Positions 26,153-34,657 of a stretch of 64,000 nt of DNA are shown here, in pieces (within the stretch, counting starts at the first letter, position 1; every line of letters starts with the position of its first letter). Below the pieces are notes generated by a model, which made no database searches, had not been told where the DNA came from, and saw only the letters and a program-made list of their open reading frames with translations. Origin of the DNA: Sphingomonas hylomeconis (lineage in GTDB: Bacteria; Pseudomonadota; Alphaproteobacteria; Sphingomonadales; Sphingomonadaceae); assembly GCF_025370105.1 (NCBI RefSeq), contig NZ_JANQBK010000011.1, positions 59,225 to 123,224 of the forward strand. The letters run 5' to 3'. A program made the position numbers and the translations under genes.

Positions 26153-27462
26153 GCGCCCAGCTCCGGCGCCGGGCGCCGCGCATACCAGCCATAGCATGCG
26201 ATGATCGCGTAACAGGCCGCCGGCAGCACCAGCGCGAAGGCCAGGCTGCCGCTCACATCGGCAAGATGCCCGGTCAGCGGCGGCACGATCGCGCCGCCGA
26301 CGATCGCGGTGGCGATCACCCCCGATCCCTCCGCCGCGCGCGGGCCGAGCCCTTCGCTCGCCAGGCTGAAGATCGTCGGGAACATGATCGAGTTCATCAG
26401 CCCGATGCTCAGCAGCGCATAGCCGGCAAGCGTCCCGGTCGAATTGGCCGAGAGCAGGATCAATGCGATCGCGCCGATCGCCACCGCGCTCAGCACCTTG
26501 CCCGGGGATAGCACGCGCAGCGCGAACGCACCGATGAACCGGCCGATCAGCGCGCCGCCCCAATATAGGAACACATGCTTGCCCGCGGCCTGCTCGCCCA
26601 GGCCCAGCACGTCGGCCTGCATCAAATAGTTGACGATCAGCGAGCCGATCGCGACTTCGGCGCCGACATAGAGGAAGATGCACAGCGCGCCGATGCCGAA
26701 GCGCGGCCGCCGCAGCAGGCCGAACGCGTGGAAGATGCTGCCGGTCTGCTCCTGCTTGACCTGCAGCCGGTTGCGCTTCGTCCACACCACCGCGGCGACA
26801 ATCAGCAGCGCGACCGCCAGCCCGAGATAGGTGTTCACCACGACCTGCGTTTCTGCCGCGCGATAGGCGTCGAGTGCGGCACCGCTGAGCGACGCGGCAT
26901 CAACCGTGGCGAGGCTGCCAAGGATCACGATCGATCCGACATAGGGAAAGATCGTCGTGCCGAGCGAATTGAACGCCTGTGCGAAGGTCAGCCGGCTGTG
27001 CGCCGTCTGCGGCTTGCCGAGCAGCGAGATCAGCGGGTTGGACACGACCTGGACGATGGTGATGCCCGCCGCGAGCACGAACAGCGCGAACAGGAACAGG
27101 CCGAACGTCGCCGAGGAGGACGCGGGAATGAACAGCAGGCAGCCCGCCGTCATCGTCACCAGCCCGATCGCTGCGCCGCGCATATAGCCGAAGCGCCGGA
27201 CGATCGCCGCGCCCGGGATCGAGACTAGGAAATAGGCCGCGAAGAACGCCGACTGGACCAGCATCGCCTGGAAATAGCTGAGCGTGAACAGGTCCTTGAG
27301 CTTCGGGATGATCACGTCGTTGAGACTGGTGATGCCGCCGAAGATGAAGAACAGGGCGAACACGAAGACGCGCAGGTCCGGCGCGTCGATATGGCCGGCA
27401 TCGGCCGTGCCGGGCAGCGGATCGCTGCTGCTGGTTATGCCCGGCGCGGGTGTGAAGGCCAT
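26149..27462 (-). CDS. FucP/GluP-type sugar MFS transporter
   Basis: This 437-residue inner-membrane permease has 12 predicted helices. It resembles the fucose/glucose-galactose permease group: FFIFGGITSLNDVIIPKLK near residue 40, and NSIMFPTIFSLASEGLG around residue 350, a typical FucP-family motif. A good Shine-Dalgarno (AGGAGA) precedes the ATG. It is coupled to the GH16 gene and diverges from a TetR regulator; the 170-base gap between them probably carries both promoters. The sugar it moves cannot be told from sequence, but a glucose-type product of GH16 is likely. Confidence 0.88.
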   Translation of the reverse strand: MAFTPAPGITSSSDPLPGTADAGHIDAPDLRVFVFALFFIFGGITSLNDVIIPKLKDLFTLSYFQAMLVQSAFFAAYFLVSIPGAAIVRRFGYMRGAAIGLVTMTAGCLLFIPASSSATFGLFLFALFVLAAGITIVQVVSNPLISLLGKPQTAHSRLTFAQAFNSLGTTIFPYVGSIVILGSLATVDAASLSGAALDAYRAAETQVVVNTYLGLAVALLIVAAVVWTKRNRLQVKQEQTGSIFHAFGLLRRPRFGIGALCIFLYVGAEVAIGSLIVNYLMQADVLGLGEQAAGKHVFLYWGGALIGRFIGAFALRVLSPGKVLSAVAIGAIALILLSANSTGTLAGYALLSIGLMNSIMFPTIFSLASEGLGPRAAEGSGVIATAIVGGAIVPPLTGHLADVSGSLAFALVLPAACYAIIACYGWYARRPAPELGA

Positions 27463-27632
27463 GACGTTTCTCCTGGTCGCGCGATCCCATTGCCCCGGAT
27501 CGCCTTTGAGTCGTTTTGCCCATACAGGCTTTATCGATCGTCGCCATATCCGTGCGCATCGATCCGCATTTATTGACATCGACCGCGCCGGCGCGGCGAT
27601 GTACGTGGCCACCGGGTTCAAGAGGATTTGCC

Positions 27633-28250
27633 ATGTCGATCGAGCGGGCCGCGCCGCGCCCCCGTCCCCAGCAGGAACGGTCGCAACAGACCTATGAGCT
27701 GCTGCTCAACGTCGCCGGCGAGCTGCTGGCGGAGGTCGGCATCGACCGTATCTCGACCAACATGATCTGCGCGCGTGCAGGCATGACCCCGCCCGCTTTG
27801 TACCGCTATTTCGACGACAAATATGCCGTGCTCGAGGCGCTGGGCGGGCGGCTGATGGCACGGCAGAACGCGGTGCTGGACGCCTGGCTGGCACGGTACG
27901 AACCGGGCGGCGTCGCCTCGCTCAAGGGCAATATCGAGGAATTGCTGCGCGATACCGCTGCGGTCACCGCGAGCGAGCCCGGCGCGGTATGGATCCTGCG
28001 CGCGCTGCACGCCTCGCCGCGGCTGGTGCATGTCCGCGTCGCGTCGCACCGGCTGGTCACCGATCGGCTGACCGATGCCTATCTTCGCCACCTGCCCGGG
28101 GTCGATCGCGATCAGCTGTGGCGGCGGCTGCGCATCTCGGTCGAGATCGGCTTCGCAGTCGATGAAATGCTGCAGGAGGAAGAGCGCGTCTCGGCCGACC
28201 TCGCGTTTCGCAATGCCGCGCGGATGCTGCAGGCCGATCTGGAGGACTGA
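27633..28250 (+). CDS. TetR/AcrR family transcriptional regulator
   Basis: This 205-residue regulator has an N-terminal helix-turn-helix (about residues 20-65; GIDRISTNMICARAGMTPPALYRYF is the typical recognition part, with ALYRYFDDKYAVLEAL following) and a variable ligand-binding C-terminus. An AGAGGA Shine-Dalgarno lies just upstream of the ATG. It diverges from the permease-GH16 operon, which it may regulate, and is followed by a structured leader and a SulP gene. The ligand is unknown. Confidence 0.9.
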   Translation: MSIERAAPRPRPQQERSQQTYELLLNVAGELLAEVGIDRISTNMICARAGMTPPALYRYFDDKYAVLEALGGRLMARQNAVLDAWLARYEPGGVASLKGNIEELLRDTAAVTASEPGAVWILRALHASPRLVHVRVASHRLVTDRLTDAYLRHLPGVDRDQLWRRLRISVEIGFAVDEMLQEEERVSADLAFRNAARMLQADLED

Positions 28251-28291
28251 CGCGCTTGCCGCTTGTGCCGGCGCGCCGCGCGCGCTAGGGG

Positions 28292-28398
28292 GCCGGCATT
28301 CGCCAGGACCCGGTGCAATTCCGGGTGGCTCTTCCGGCCGCCAATCCGCCGGACAACGCATGTCGCAGTACCGATTCCCGCCGCGCTCGAATGCCGGC
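28292..28398 (+). ncRNA. Candidate structured leader RNA upstream of the SulP gene
   Basis: The 180-base gap between tetR and the SulP gene can fold into a closed multibranch structure. GCCGGCATTCG (28292-28302) pairs perfectly with CGAATGCCGGC (28388-28398), an 11-bp closing stem. Inside, CCCGG/CCGGG (28309-28325) forms a hairpin extended by CCA/TGG, and TCCGGC/GCCGGA (28333-28353) forms another. This looks like a riboswitch-type leader. A sul1 RNA motif has been described upstream of SulP genes in Alphaproteobacteria; I cannot confirm that this is that motif. The GGTGCAATTCCGG part superficially resembles a cobalamin riboswitch, but other B12 elements are missing. Confidence 0.5.
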
Positions 28399-28430
28399 GC
28401 GCCTGCGACTGTTGCGGACACTTAATTCAC

Positions 28431-29897
28431 ATGAACACTGCAATTTCTCGTTATGCGCACGAATGGTTCAGCGGCGCCGCCGCCGCGCGCCGCGACGTAC
28501 TCGCCGGCATGGTCGGCACGTTCGCGCTGATCCCCGAAGTCATCGCCTTCTCCTTCGTCGCCGGCATCGATCCCGAAGTCGGCCTGTTCGCCTCGTTCGT
28601 GATCGGCATCGTCATCGCGTTCGCCGGCGGGCGCCCGGCGATGATCTCGGGCGCCGCCGGCTCGGTCGCCTTGGTCGCCGCCGCACTGGTCCACAGCCAC
28701 GGCCTGTCCTACCTGCTTGCCGCGACGATCCTCGCCGGCCTGTTGCAGATCGTGTTCGGGCTGCTCAAGCTCGACGTGCTGATGCGCTTCGTCTCGCAAT
28801 CGGTGCGTACCGGCTTCGTCAACGCGCTCGCCATCCTGATCTTCTCGGCACAGGTGCCGCAGATGCTCGACGTCACGTGGCACACCTATGCGATGATCGC
28901 GCTGGGCCTGGCGATCATCTATCTGCTGCCGCGCCTCACCACCACCATCCCCTCCCCCCTGATCTGCATCCTGGTGCTGACCGTCGTTGGCATCGCCTTC
29001 CCGATGCCGATCGCCACCGTCGCCGATCTTGGCCGCCTGCCTGCATCTTTGCCCGCCTTCGCGCTTCCCCAAATCCCGTTCGCCTGGGAAACGCTGCGCA
29101 TCATCGCTCCCTACGCGCTCGCCATGGCGGCGGTCGGATTGCTCGAATCGATGATGACCGCGCGCGTCGTCGACGATCTAACCGACACGACCAGTTCCAA
29201 GGCACGCGAATGCACCGGCCTCGGCCTCGCCAATATCGCCGCCGGGCTGTTCGGCGGGATCGCCGGCTGCGGCATGGTCGGGCAGACCGTCGGCAATGTC
29301 CGCTATGGCGGGCGCGGCCGGATCTCGACACTCGTCGCTGGCGTGTTCCTGCTCGTGGTGATGGTGCCGCTGCGGCCGTGGGTCGCGCAGGTGCCGGTCG
29401 CGGCGCTGGTCGCGATCATGATCATGGTCTCGATCAGCACCTTCTCCTGGTCCTCGCTCAGCGATCTGGCGCGCCACCCCAAAGTGTCCGGCGTGGTGAT
29501 GCTGGCGACCGTCGCGGTCACCGTCGCGACGCATGATCTGTCCGCCGGCGTGTGCGTCGGCGTGCTGCTCAGCGGCGTGTTCTTCGCCTTCAAGGTGACC
29601 CGCCTGATGGACGTGACGAGCAGCTACGACGCCGCCAGCGACACGCGGACCTATACCGTCACCGGGCAGATCTTCTTCGCCAGCGCGGAGATCTTCGCCG
29701 ATCGCTTCGATCTGCGCGATACCGCCGGACGCGTGCGCATCGATCTGAGCGCGGCGCATCTGTGGGACATCACCGCAGTCGGCGCGCTCGATGACGTGGT
29801 GACGCGCATGCGCCGCCACGGTATCGCGGTCGAGACGATCGGGCTCAACCGCGCCAGCGCGGTGCTGGTCGATCGCCACGCGCCCGGCATCGGCTAG
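28431..29897 (+). CDS. SulP family anion transporter with STAS domain
   Basis: This 488-residue protein has a membrane part of about 10-12 helices (MVGTFALIPEVIAFSFVAGIDP at 27-48; ALIPEVIAFSFVAGIDP is the SulP start motif) and a C-terminal STAS domain from about residue 400. The family moves sulfate, bicarbonate or other anions, often with Na+. I chose the ATG at 28431 because it lies after the structured leader and gives a normal N-terminus. It is followed by a sugar transporter on the same strand, 19 bases on. The substrate is not determined. Confidence 0.9.
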   Translation: MNTAISRYAHEWFSGAAAARRDVLAGMVGTFALIPEVIAFSFVAGIDPEVGLFASFVIGIVIAFAGGRPAMISGAAGSVALVAAALVHSHGLSYLLAATILAGLLQIVFGLLKLDVLMRFVSQSVRTGFVNALAILIFSAQVPQMLDVTWHTYAMIALGLAIIYLLPRLTTTIPSPLICILVLTVVGIAFPMPIATVADLGRLPASLPAFALPQIPFAWETLRIIAPYALAMAAVGLLESMMTARVVDDLTDTTSSKARECTGLGLANIAAGLFGGIAGCGMVGQTVGNVRYGGRGRISTLVAGVFLLVVMVPLRPWVAQVPVAALVAIMIMVSISTFSWSSLSDLARHPKVSGVVMLATVAVTVATHDLSAGVCVGVLLSGVFFAFKVTRLMDVTSSYDAASDTRTYTVTGQIFFASAEIFADRFDLRDTAGRVRIDLSAAHLWDITAVGALDDVVTRMRRHGIAVETIGLNRASAVLVDRHAPGIG

Positions 29898-29916
29898 GCG
29901 CGCGCGGGGAGACGGC

Positions 29917-31206
29917 ATGGTAACAGGGCTGCCGCATCGACGCGCGACCGGATCGCTGGTGCTGTTCGCCTCGGGTGACTTCGCCTTCAACCTGTTCTGG
30001 CAGAGCATCAGCCTGTACCTGCTGTTCTTCTATATCGACGTGCTGGCGCTGCCACCGCTCGTCGCCGGGCTGGTGTTCATGGCGGGCACCGTGTGGGACG
30101 GGATCGCCGACCTGATTGCCGGCGCGGTCGCCGAGCGCACGCGCCTGTCGTATCGCCGGCTGGTCGGCTGGGGCGCGCTGCCGCTGGGCCTCGCCTTTGT
30201 CGCCATGTTTGCCGTGCCGATGCATGCGGCGGTTTGGGTGCTGCTCGCGCAGATGCTGTGCCGCACGCTCTACGCTTTCACCAACATTCCCTATTCGGCC
30301 TGGACCACCCGGCTGAGCGATGCGCCGGAGGTCCGCACGCTGCTGGCGGGCCTGCGCATGATGTTCGGCGCCGCCGCTGCCGCGCTGGTCGCGCTCGGCC
30401 TGCCCGTGCTGGCAGCGCGCTATGGCTATCCCGGCGCGGCCGCGGTGCTGGCGATGCTGGGCGTGCCGCTGCTCGTGCTGGTTGCACGCAGGGTGCCCGA
30501 GCCGCAGCGCGCGCGCACCGGCGCGCCCGCCTCGCTTGCCGGCCAGTTGCGCGCACTGCTGCGCAATCGCGCCTTCGTCACACTCAACATCGCCGCGGCA
30601 TCGGGCGGCGCGGCGGCGGCGCTGCTCGGGCAATCGGTGCCCTATTATTACCGCTACGTCGTCGCCGATCCTGCCGGCGGGCCGCATGCGCTGGCCGCGA
30701 TGGGCGTGGCAAGTGCCGTGATCCTGCCGCTATGGACCCTACTCGCCACGCGCATCGGCGCGCGCGCGGCGTGGCTGATCGCAGCGCTGATCGGCCTGAT
30801 CGCCCTCGGCCTGTTCGCCTGGCAACCGCTCGAGGCGGCCCGAGCCGCGCTCGCGCTGCTGGTCGTGACCAGCATCGCCTTTGCCGGGTTCAACCTCGCC
30901 GCCTGGGCGCTGCTGCCCGCTACGGTCGATTGGGGCGGCGCGCAGCGCGGCGTGCGGGTCGAGGCGCTGGCCTTCGGCGCCTTTGCCTTCGTGCAGAAGA
31001 TCGCGCTGGCGATCGGCGGCCTGGCGATCGGCGCGGTCTACGACGCGAGCGGGTTCGTCGCCGGCGCCGCCCAGGCACCGGCGGTGGCGGCGACGATCCG
31101 CTGGCTGATGCTCGGCGGGCCGGCACTGCTGATCGCGCTCTCGCTGGCGGCAATGCTGGCCCATCCGTTACGCCGCCACACGCTGGCGGAACTCAGGCGA
31201 GCGTGA
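29917..31206 (+). CDS. GPH-type (MelB-like) sugar MFS transporter
   Basis: This 429-residue protein has 12 predicted helices. Helix 1 (FASGDFAFNLFWQSISLYLLFFY) and the following VLALPPLVAGLVFMAGTVWDGIADLIAG part (WDGIADLIAG around 62-71) fit the glycoside-pentoside-hexuronide:cation symporter family, and YAFTNIPYSAW is another family stretch. It probably imports a glycoside or oligosaccharide. It follows the SulP gene by 19 bases and overlaps the convergent GH3 gene by 14 bases at the 3' end, so the two may work on related sugars. Confidence 0.85.
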   Translation: MVTGLPHRRATGSLVLFASGDFAFNLFWQSISLYLLFFYIDVLALPPLVAGLVFMAGTVWDGIADLIAGAVAERTRLSYRRLVGWGALPLGLAFVAMFAVPMHAAVWVLLAQMLCRTLYAFTNIPYSAWTTRLSDAPEVRTLLAGLRMMFGAAAAALVALGLPVLAARYGYPGAAAVLAMLGVPLLVLVARRVPEPQRARTGAPASLAGQLRALLRNRAFVTLNIAAASGGAAAALLGQSVPYYYRYVVADPAGGPHALAAMGVASAVILPLWTLLATRIGARAAWLIAALIGLIALGLFAWQPLEAARAALALLVVTSIAFAGFNLAAWALLPATVDWGGAQRGVRVEALAFGAFAFVQKIALAIGGLAIGAVYDASGFVAGAAQAPAVAATIRWLMLGGPALLIALSLAAMLAHPLRRHTLAELRRA

Positions 31207-33481
31207 ACTCGCCGGCGACGCCCTCCGCCTGCGCCGAGGGGGCGATCCACACGCGGAACCGGCCGGGCTCGACCGTCGGCTGCAGATCGCGCCCGACGAA
31301 CAGCAGATCCGCCCGGCGCACGGTGAAGCGCACGACCTGCGACTGACCGGGCTTGAGCGCGACCTTGCGGAACGCCTTCAGCTCGCGCACCGGGCGGGTG
31401 ATGCTCGCCGTCACGTCCTGGACGTAGAGCTGCACCACCTCCTCGGCCGCCCGCGTGCCACTGTTGGTCACCGTCGCCGAGAGTGTCAGCATGCCATCCG
31501 CCGCCAGTTGCCCGCCGCCCAGATCGAGCGCGCCATAGCTGATCTTGCCGTAGGTCAGCCCGTGCCCGAACGGGAACAGCGCGTCGTTGGCGAATTCGCG
31601 GTAATGCGCCTTGTATTCGGTCAGCGGCCCGGGGCCATTCGGCCGGCCGGTGCTTTTGTGCGCATAATGATAGGGCTGCTGCCCGGTGGCGTGCGGGAAG
31701 CTGACCGGCAGGCGCGCCGAGGGCGCCATGATGCCGAACAGCACGTCGGCGATCGAGCGCCCCGCTTCGGATCCCAGGAACCAGGTGACCAGGATCGCCG
31801 GCGCGTCGAGCACCGGCCCCGACAGCGCCAGGCCGCGCCCGGTGGAGAGCAGGACGACGACCGGCTTGCCGGTGGCGATCACCGCCGCGGCGAGCGCCTG
31901 CTGCGCCGCCGGCACGACGATGTCGCTGCGGCTCTGCGCCTCGCCCGACATGCGCTGGCTCTCGCCGATCGCCAGCACCACCACGTCCGCGGCCTGCGCC
32001 GCCGCCACCGCCGCATCGATCCCGCCCGGCAGCGGCGCATCGATCCCCGACCCGTCGGTCGCCGTGACCATCGCGGCATCCTTCACCGCCTCGCGCACGC
32101 CGGTGAGCAGATCGACCGCCTCGGCATCGGTGCCATAGACGTTCCACGGCCCGACCAGATCGTGCTGCCCCTGCGCGAACGGCCCGATCAGCGCGATGCG
32201 TTTGCCCGATCGCGCCAGCGGCAGCAGATCGCCGTCATTCTTGAGCATGACGATCGACTTGGACCCGGCTTCGCGCGCCAGCGCCAGCAATGCCTTGGTG
32301 CGTACCTGCGTCTTTTCACGTCGCGCATCGATGCGCCGGAACGGATCATCGAACAGGCCGAGCGCGACCTTCAGCGCGAGCACGCGGCGCACCGCTTGAT
32401 CGAGCCGCGCCATCGGCACCTCGCCCTTGGCGACCAGATCGGGCAGATGCTTGATATAGAAGCCGGACTGCATGCTCATGTCGACGCCGGCAAGGAAGGC
32501 GAGCCGCGTCGCTTCGCGCGCATCGGCGGCGAAGCCGTGCGCGATCAATTCCTCGTCCCCGGTATAATCGGACACGACCAGTCCGTCGAACTTCCATTCG
32601 TCGTGCAGTACCTCGGTCAGCAGCCACGGATTGGCCGTCGCCGGGACGCCGGCAATCTCGTTGAACGAGGCCATCACGGTCGGCACACCGGCCGTGAGCG
32701 CGGCCTGGAACGGCGGAAAATAGACATCGCGCAGCGTGCGTTCGGACACGTCGACGCTGTTGTAATCGAGCCCCGCCTCGCCCGCGCCATAGGCGGCGAA
32801 ATGCTTGGCGCAGGCCGCCACCGCGTCCGGCGCGGCCAGCCCCTTGCTGCCCTGGAAGCCGCGCACGCGCGCATCCGCCATCAGCCGGCCGAGCAGCACG
32901 TCCTCGCCCGCGCCCTCGACGCCGCGGCCCCAGCGCTGGTCGCGCGCAATGTCGACCATCGGCGCGAAGGTCCAGTCGATCCCCGAGGCCGCCGCCTCGG
33001 CGCCGGCGGCGCGCGCGGTGCGGCGCGCGAGATCGAGATCGAAGCTGCCCGCCTCGGCCAACGGCACCGGAAAGACGGTGCGGAAACCGTGGATGATGTC
33101 GGCAGCGAACAGCAGCGGCACCTTTAGCCGCGCCTCGCGCATCGCCACGGTCTGCATGCGCTTGGCCATCACCGCGCCGTTGCCGTTGAACACGCCGGTG
33201 AGCCGCCCGCGCCGCGCTTCCTCGAGCTGGCCGTCGAAATTGGCAGCGGCGCCCGCCGGGTTGAGCGCGGTCGCAGCGCCACCGGCCCAGGCCGCGGCCA
33301 TCAGCGTGAGCTGACCGGCTTTTTCCTGCACCGTCATCTGCGCGATCAGCGATTCGACCCCGGCCGGCAACGCGCCATGCCCGACCGCCCCCAGCAAGGC
33401 GCGCGCCGGCGATGCGGCCCAGGCCGCCATGGCGCCCGCGCCGAGCAGAATGGCGCGTCTCGATGGGGGCCGCTGATGCAT
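31193..33481 (-). CDS. Glycoside hydrolase family 3 beta-glucosidase
   Basis: This 762-residue enzyme has a twin-arginine-type signal (SRRAILLGAGAMAAWAASPARA), so it is probably exported folded to the periplasm. The catalytic TIM barrel spans about residues 40-370 with the nucleophile Asp near 303 in LVVSDYTGDEE; the GH3 C-terminal alpha/beta domain and a fibronectin-III-like end domain (about 680-755) follow. It most likely splits beta-linked glucose from short glucans. AAGGAGA precedes the ATG. It diverges from lacI across a gap with a perfect palindromic operator. Confidence 0.93.
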   Translation of the reverse strand: MHQRPPSRRAILLGAGAMAAWAASPARALLGAVGHGALPAGVESLIAQMTVQEKAGQLTLMAAAWAGGAATALNPAGAAANFDGQLEEARRGRLTGVFNGNGAVMAKRMQTVAMREARLKVPLLFAADIIHGFRTVFPVPLAEAGSFDLDLARRTARAAGAEAAASGIDWTFAPMVDIARDQRWGRGVEGAGEDVLLGRLMADARVRGFQGSKGLAAPDAVAACAKHFAAYGAGEAGLDYNSVDVSERTLRDVYFPPFQAALTAGVPTVMASFNEIAGVPATANPWLLTEVLHDEWKFDGLVVSDYTGDEELIAHGFAADAREATRLAFLAGVDMSMQSGFYIKHLPDLVAKGEVPMARLDQAVRRVLALKVALGLFDDPFRRIDARREKTQVRTKALLALAREAGSKSIVMLKNDGDLLPLARSGKRIALIGPFAQGQHDLVGPWNVYGTDAEAVDLLTGVREAVKDAAMVTATDGSGIDAPLPGGIDAAVAAAQAADVVVLAIGESQRMSGEAQSRSDIVVPAAQQALAAAVIATGKPVVVLLSTGRGLALSGPVLDAPAILVTWFLGSEAGRSIADVLFGIMAPSARLPVSFPHATGQQPYHYAHKSTGRPNGPGPLTEYKAHYREFANDALFPFGHGLTYGKISYGALDLGGGQLAADGMLTLSATVTNSGTRAAEEVVQLYVQDVTASITRPVRELKAFRKVALKPGQSQVVRFTVRRADLLFVGRDLQPTVEPGRFRVWIAPSAQAEGVAGEFTLA

Positions 33482-33545
33482 TCAATTTCTCCTTAGTCGC
33501 GATCGTACTGACATCGATCAACAATCTGTTGAATAGGCTTGTAGT

Positions 33546-33567
33546 TTGCTGTAACCGGTTACAGCAA
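33546..33567. promoter_or_regulatory. Perfect palindromic operator, probable LacI-family binding site
   Basis: The core TGCTGTAACCGGTTACAGCA (33547-33566) is a perfect palindrome, and one more base pair on each side makes 22 bp. The central CG and the two-fold symmetry with GTAACCGGTTAC are typical of LacI/GalR-family operators. It lies 65 bases before the GH3 ATG and 65 bases before the lacI ATG, placed to control both directions. Confidence 0.75.
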
Positions 33568-33631
33568 CAAAAAACGATCCGGCTGCGGCCGGGCGGCACG
33601 CCATGTGCCACAGTGAGGATGACGACAGGGA

Positions 33632-34657
33632 ATGCCGCACGCCACGATCCGAGACGTCGCCCGCGAAGCCGCGGTGTCGGTGGCGACGGTGTCGCGCGTG
33701 CTCAACGGCCATGACAATGTCCGCCCTGCGCTCCGCGTGCGCGTGCAGAACGTCGCGACGCGGCTCGGCTATGTGCCGCATGCCGGCGCACGCAACCTGA
33801 GCCTGGCCCGCGCCGGCGCGATCGGCGTGGTGCTGCCCGATCTGCACGGCGAGTTCTTTTCCGAATTGCTGCGCGGCATCGATCACGAAGCCTCGTCGCG
33901 CGACCTGCAGCTGCTGCTCACCGTGATGCACGATCGCCCCGGGCGCGGCATCGACGTGCTGCAGACGATGCGCGGCCGCGTCGACGGGCTGGTGCTGATG
34001 GCGCCGCATATCGCGCAGGACGTGCTGCTCGCCCATCTCCCGGCCAGCCTGCCCACGCTGCTGCTCAATTGCGGCCCCAATGACGGCGACCATGCTGCGC
34101 TCAAGGTCGACAATCATGCCGGCGCTGCGGTGATGATCGAGCATCTCGTGGCGATCGGGCGCCGCCGGATCGTGCACATTACCGGGCCGGACAACAATAT
34201 CGACGCGCGCGAACGCCGCGAAGGCGTCGAGGCTGCGGCGGCCCGCGCCGGCCTGACCGTCAGGATCATGCCCGGCGACTTCCTGCAGGAAACCGGCGTC
34301 GCCGCCGCTACGGCGCTGCTCGCCGATCTGGATCAGGTCGACGCGATCTTCGCCGCCAACGACATGATGGCGATCGGCGCGCTGATGACGTTGAAGCGCG
34401 CGGGCGTCGCCGTGCCGGAGCAGGTCGCCGTCGCCGGGTTCGACGACATTCCGCTCGCCCAGCTCATCTCACCGTCGCTGACGACGCTGCGGATCGACAC
34501 CGCCGCGTTCGGGGCACGCGCCGTCGCCCGGCTCGCCGATCTCGTCGCCGGGACCACCAATCGCACGATCGAGCCGGTCACGCCCGCGCTCGTGACCCGA
34601 GAAACCACCGCACCAAGCCTCAACAAGGGGCACCACAAAGGGGAACACACGACATGA
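33632..34657 (+). CDS. LacI family transcriptional regulator
   Basis: This 341-residue regulator has the LacI helix-turn-helix at residues 4-25 (TIRDVAREAAVSVATVSRVL), the hinge region and a periplasmic-binding-protein-like effector domain (VAVAGFDDIPLAQLISPSLTTLRID near 265-290). The stop overlaps the ATG of the next TonB receptor (ATGA), so regulator and receptor are co-translated. It probably senses a sugar and binds the palindrome just upstream, controlling itself, the receptor and GH3. Confidence 0.93.
   Translation: MPHATIRDVAREAAVSVATVSRVLNGHDNVRPALRVRVQNVATRLGYVPHAGARNLSLARAGAIGVVLPDLHGEFFSELLRGIDHEASSRDLQLLLTVMHDRPGRGIDVLQTMRGRVDGLVLMAPHIAQDVLLAHLPASLPTLLLNCGPNDGDHAALKVDNHAGAAVMIEHLVAIGRRRIVHITGPDNNIDARERREGVEAAAARAGLTVRIMPGDFLQETGVAAATALLADLDQVDAIFAANDMMAIGALMTLKRAGVAVPEQVAVAGFDDIPLAQLISPSLTTLRIDTAAFGARAVARLADLVAGTTNRTIEPVTPALVTRETTAPSLNKGHHKGEHTT

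Noticed and set aside
27463..27632. TetR operator between the permease and tetR genes
   Set aside because: Two ATCGAT motifs are present, but the hexamer is self-palindromic and the flanking bases do not extend the symmetry.
28309..28330. Cobalamin riboswitch
   Set aside because: Only the GGTGCAATTCCGG-like part fits; no B12 box or the usual CCGC-ACTG core follows, and the downstream gene is not cobalamin-related.
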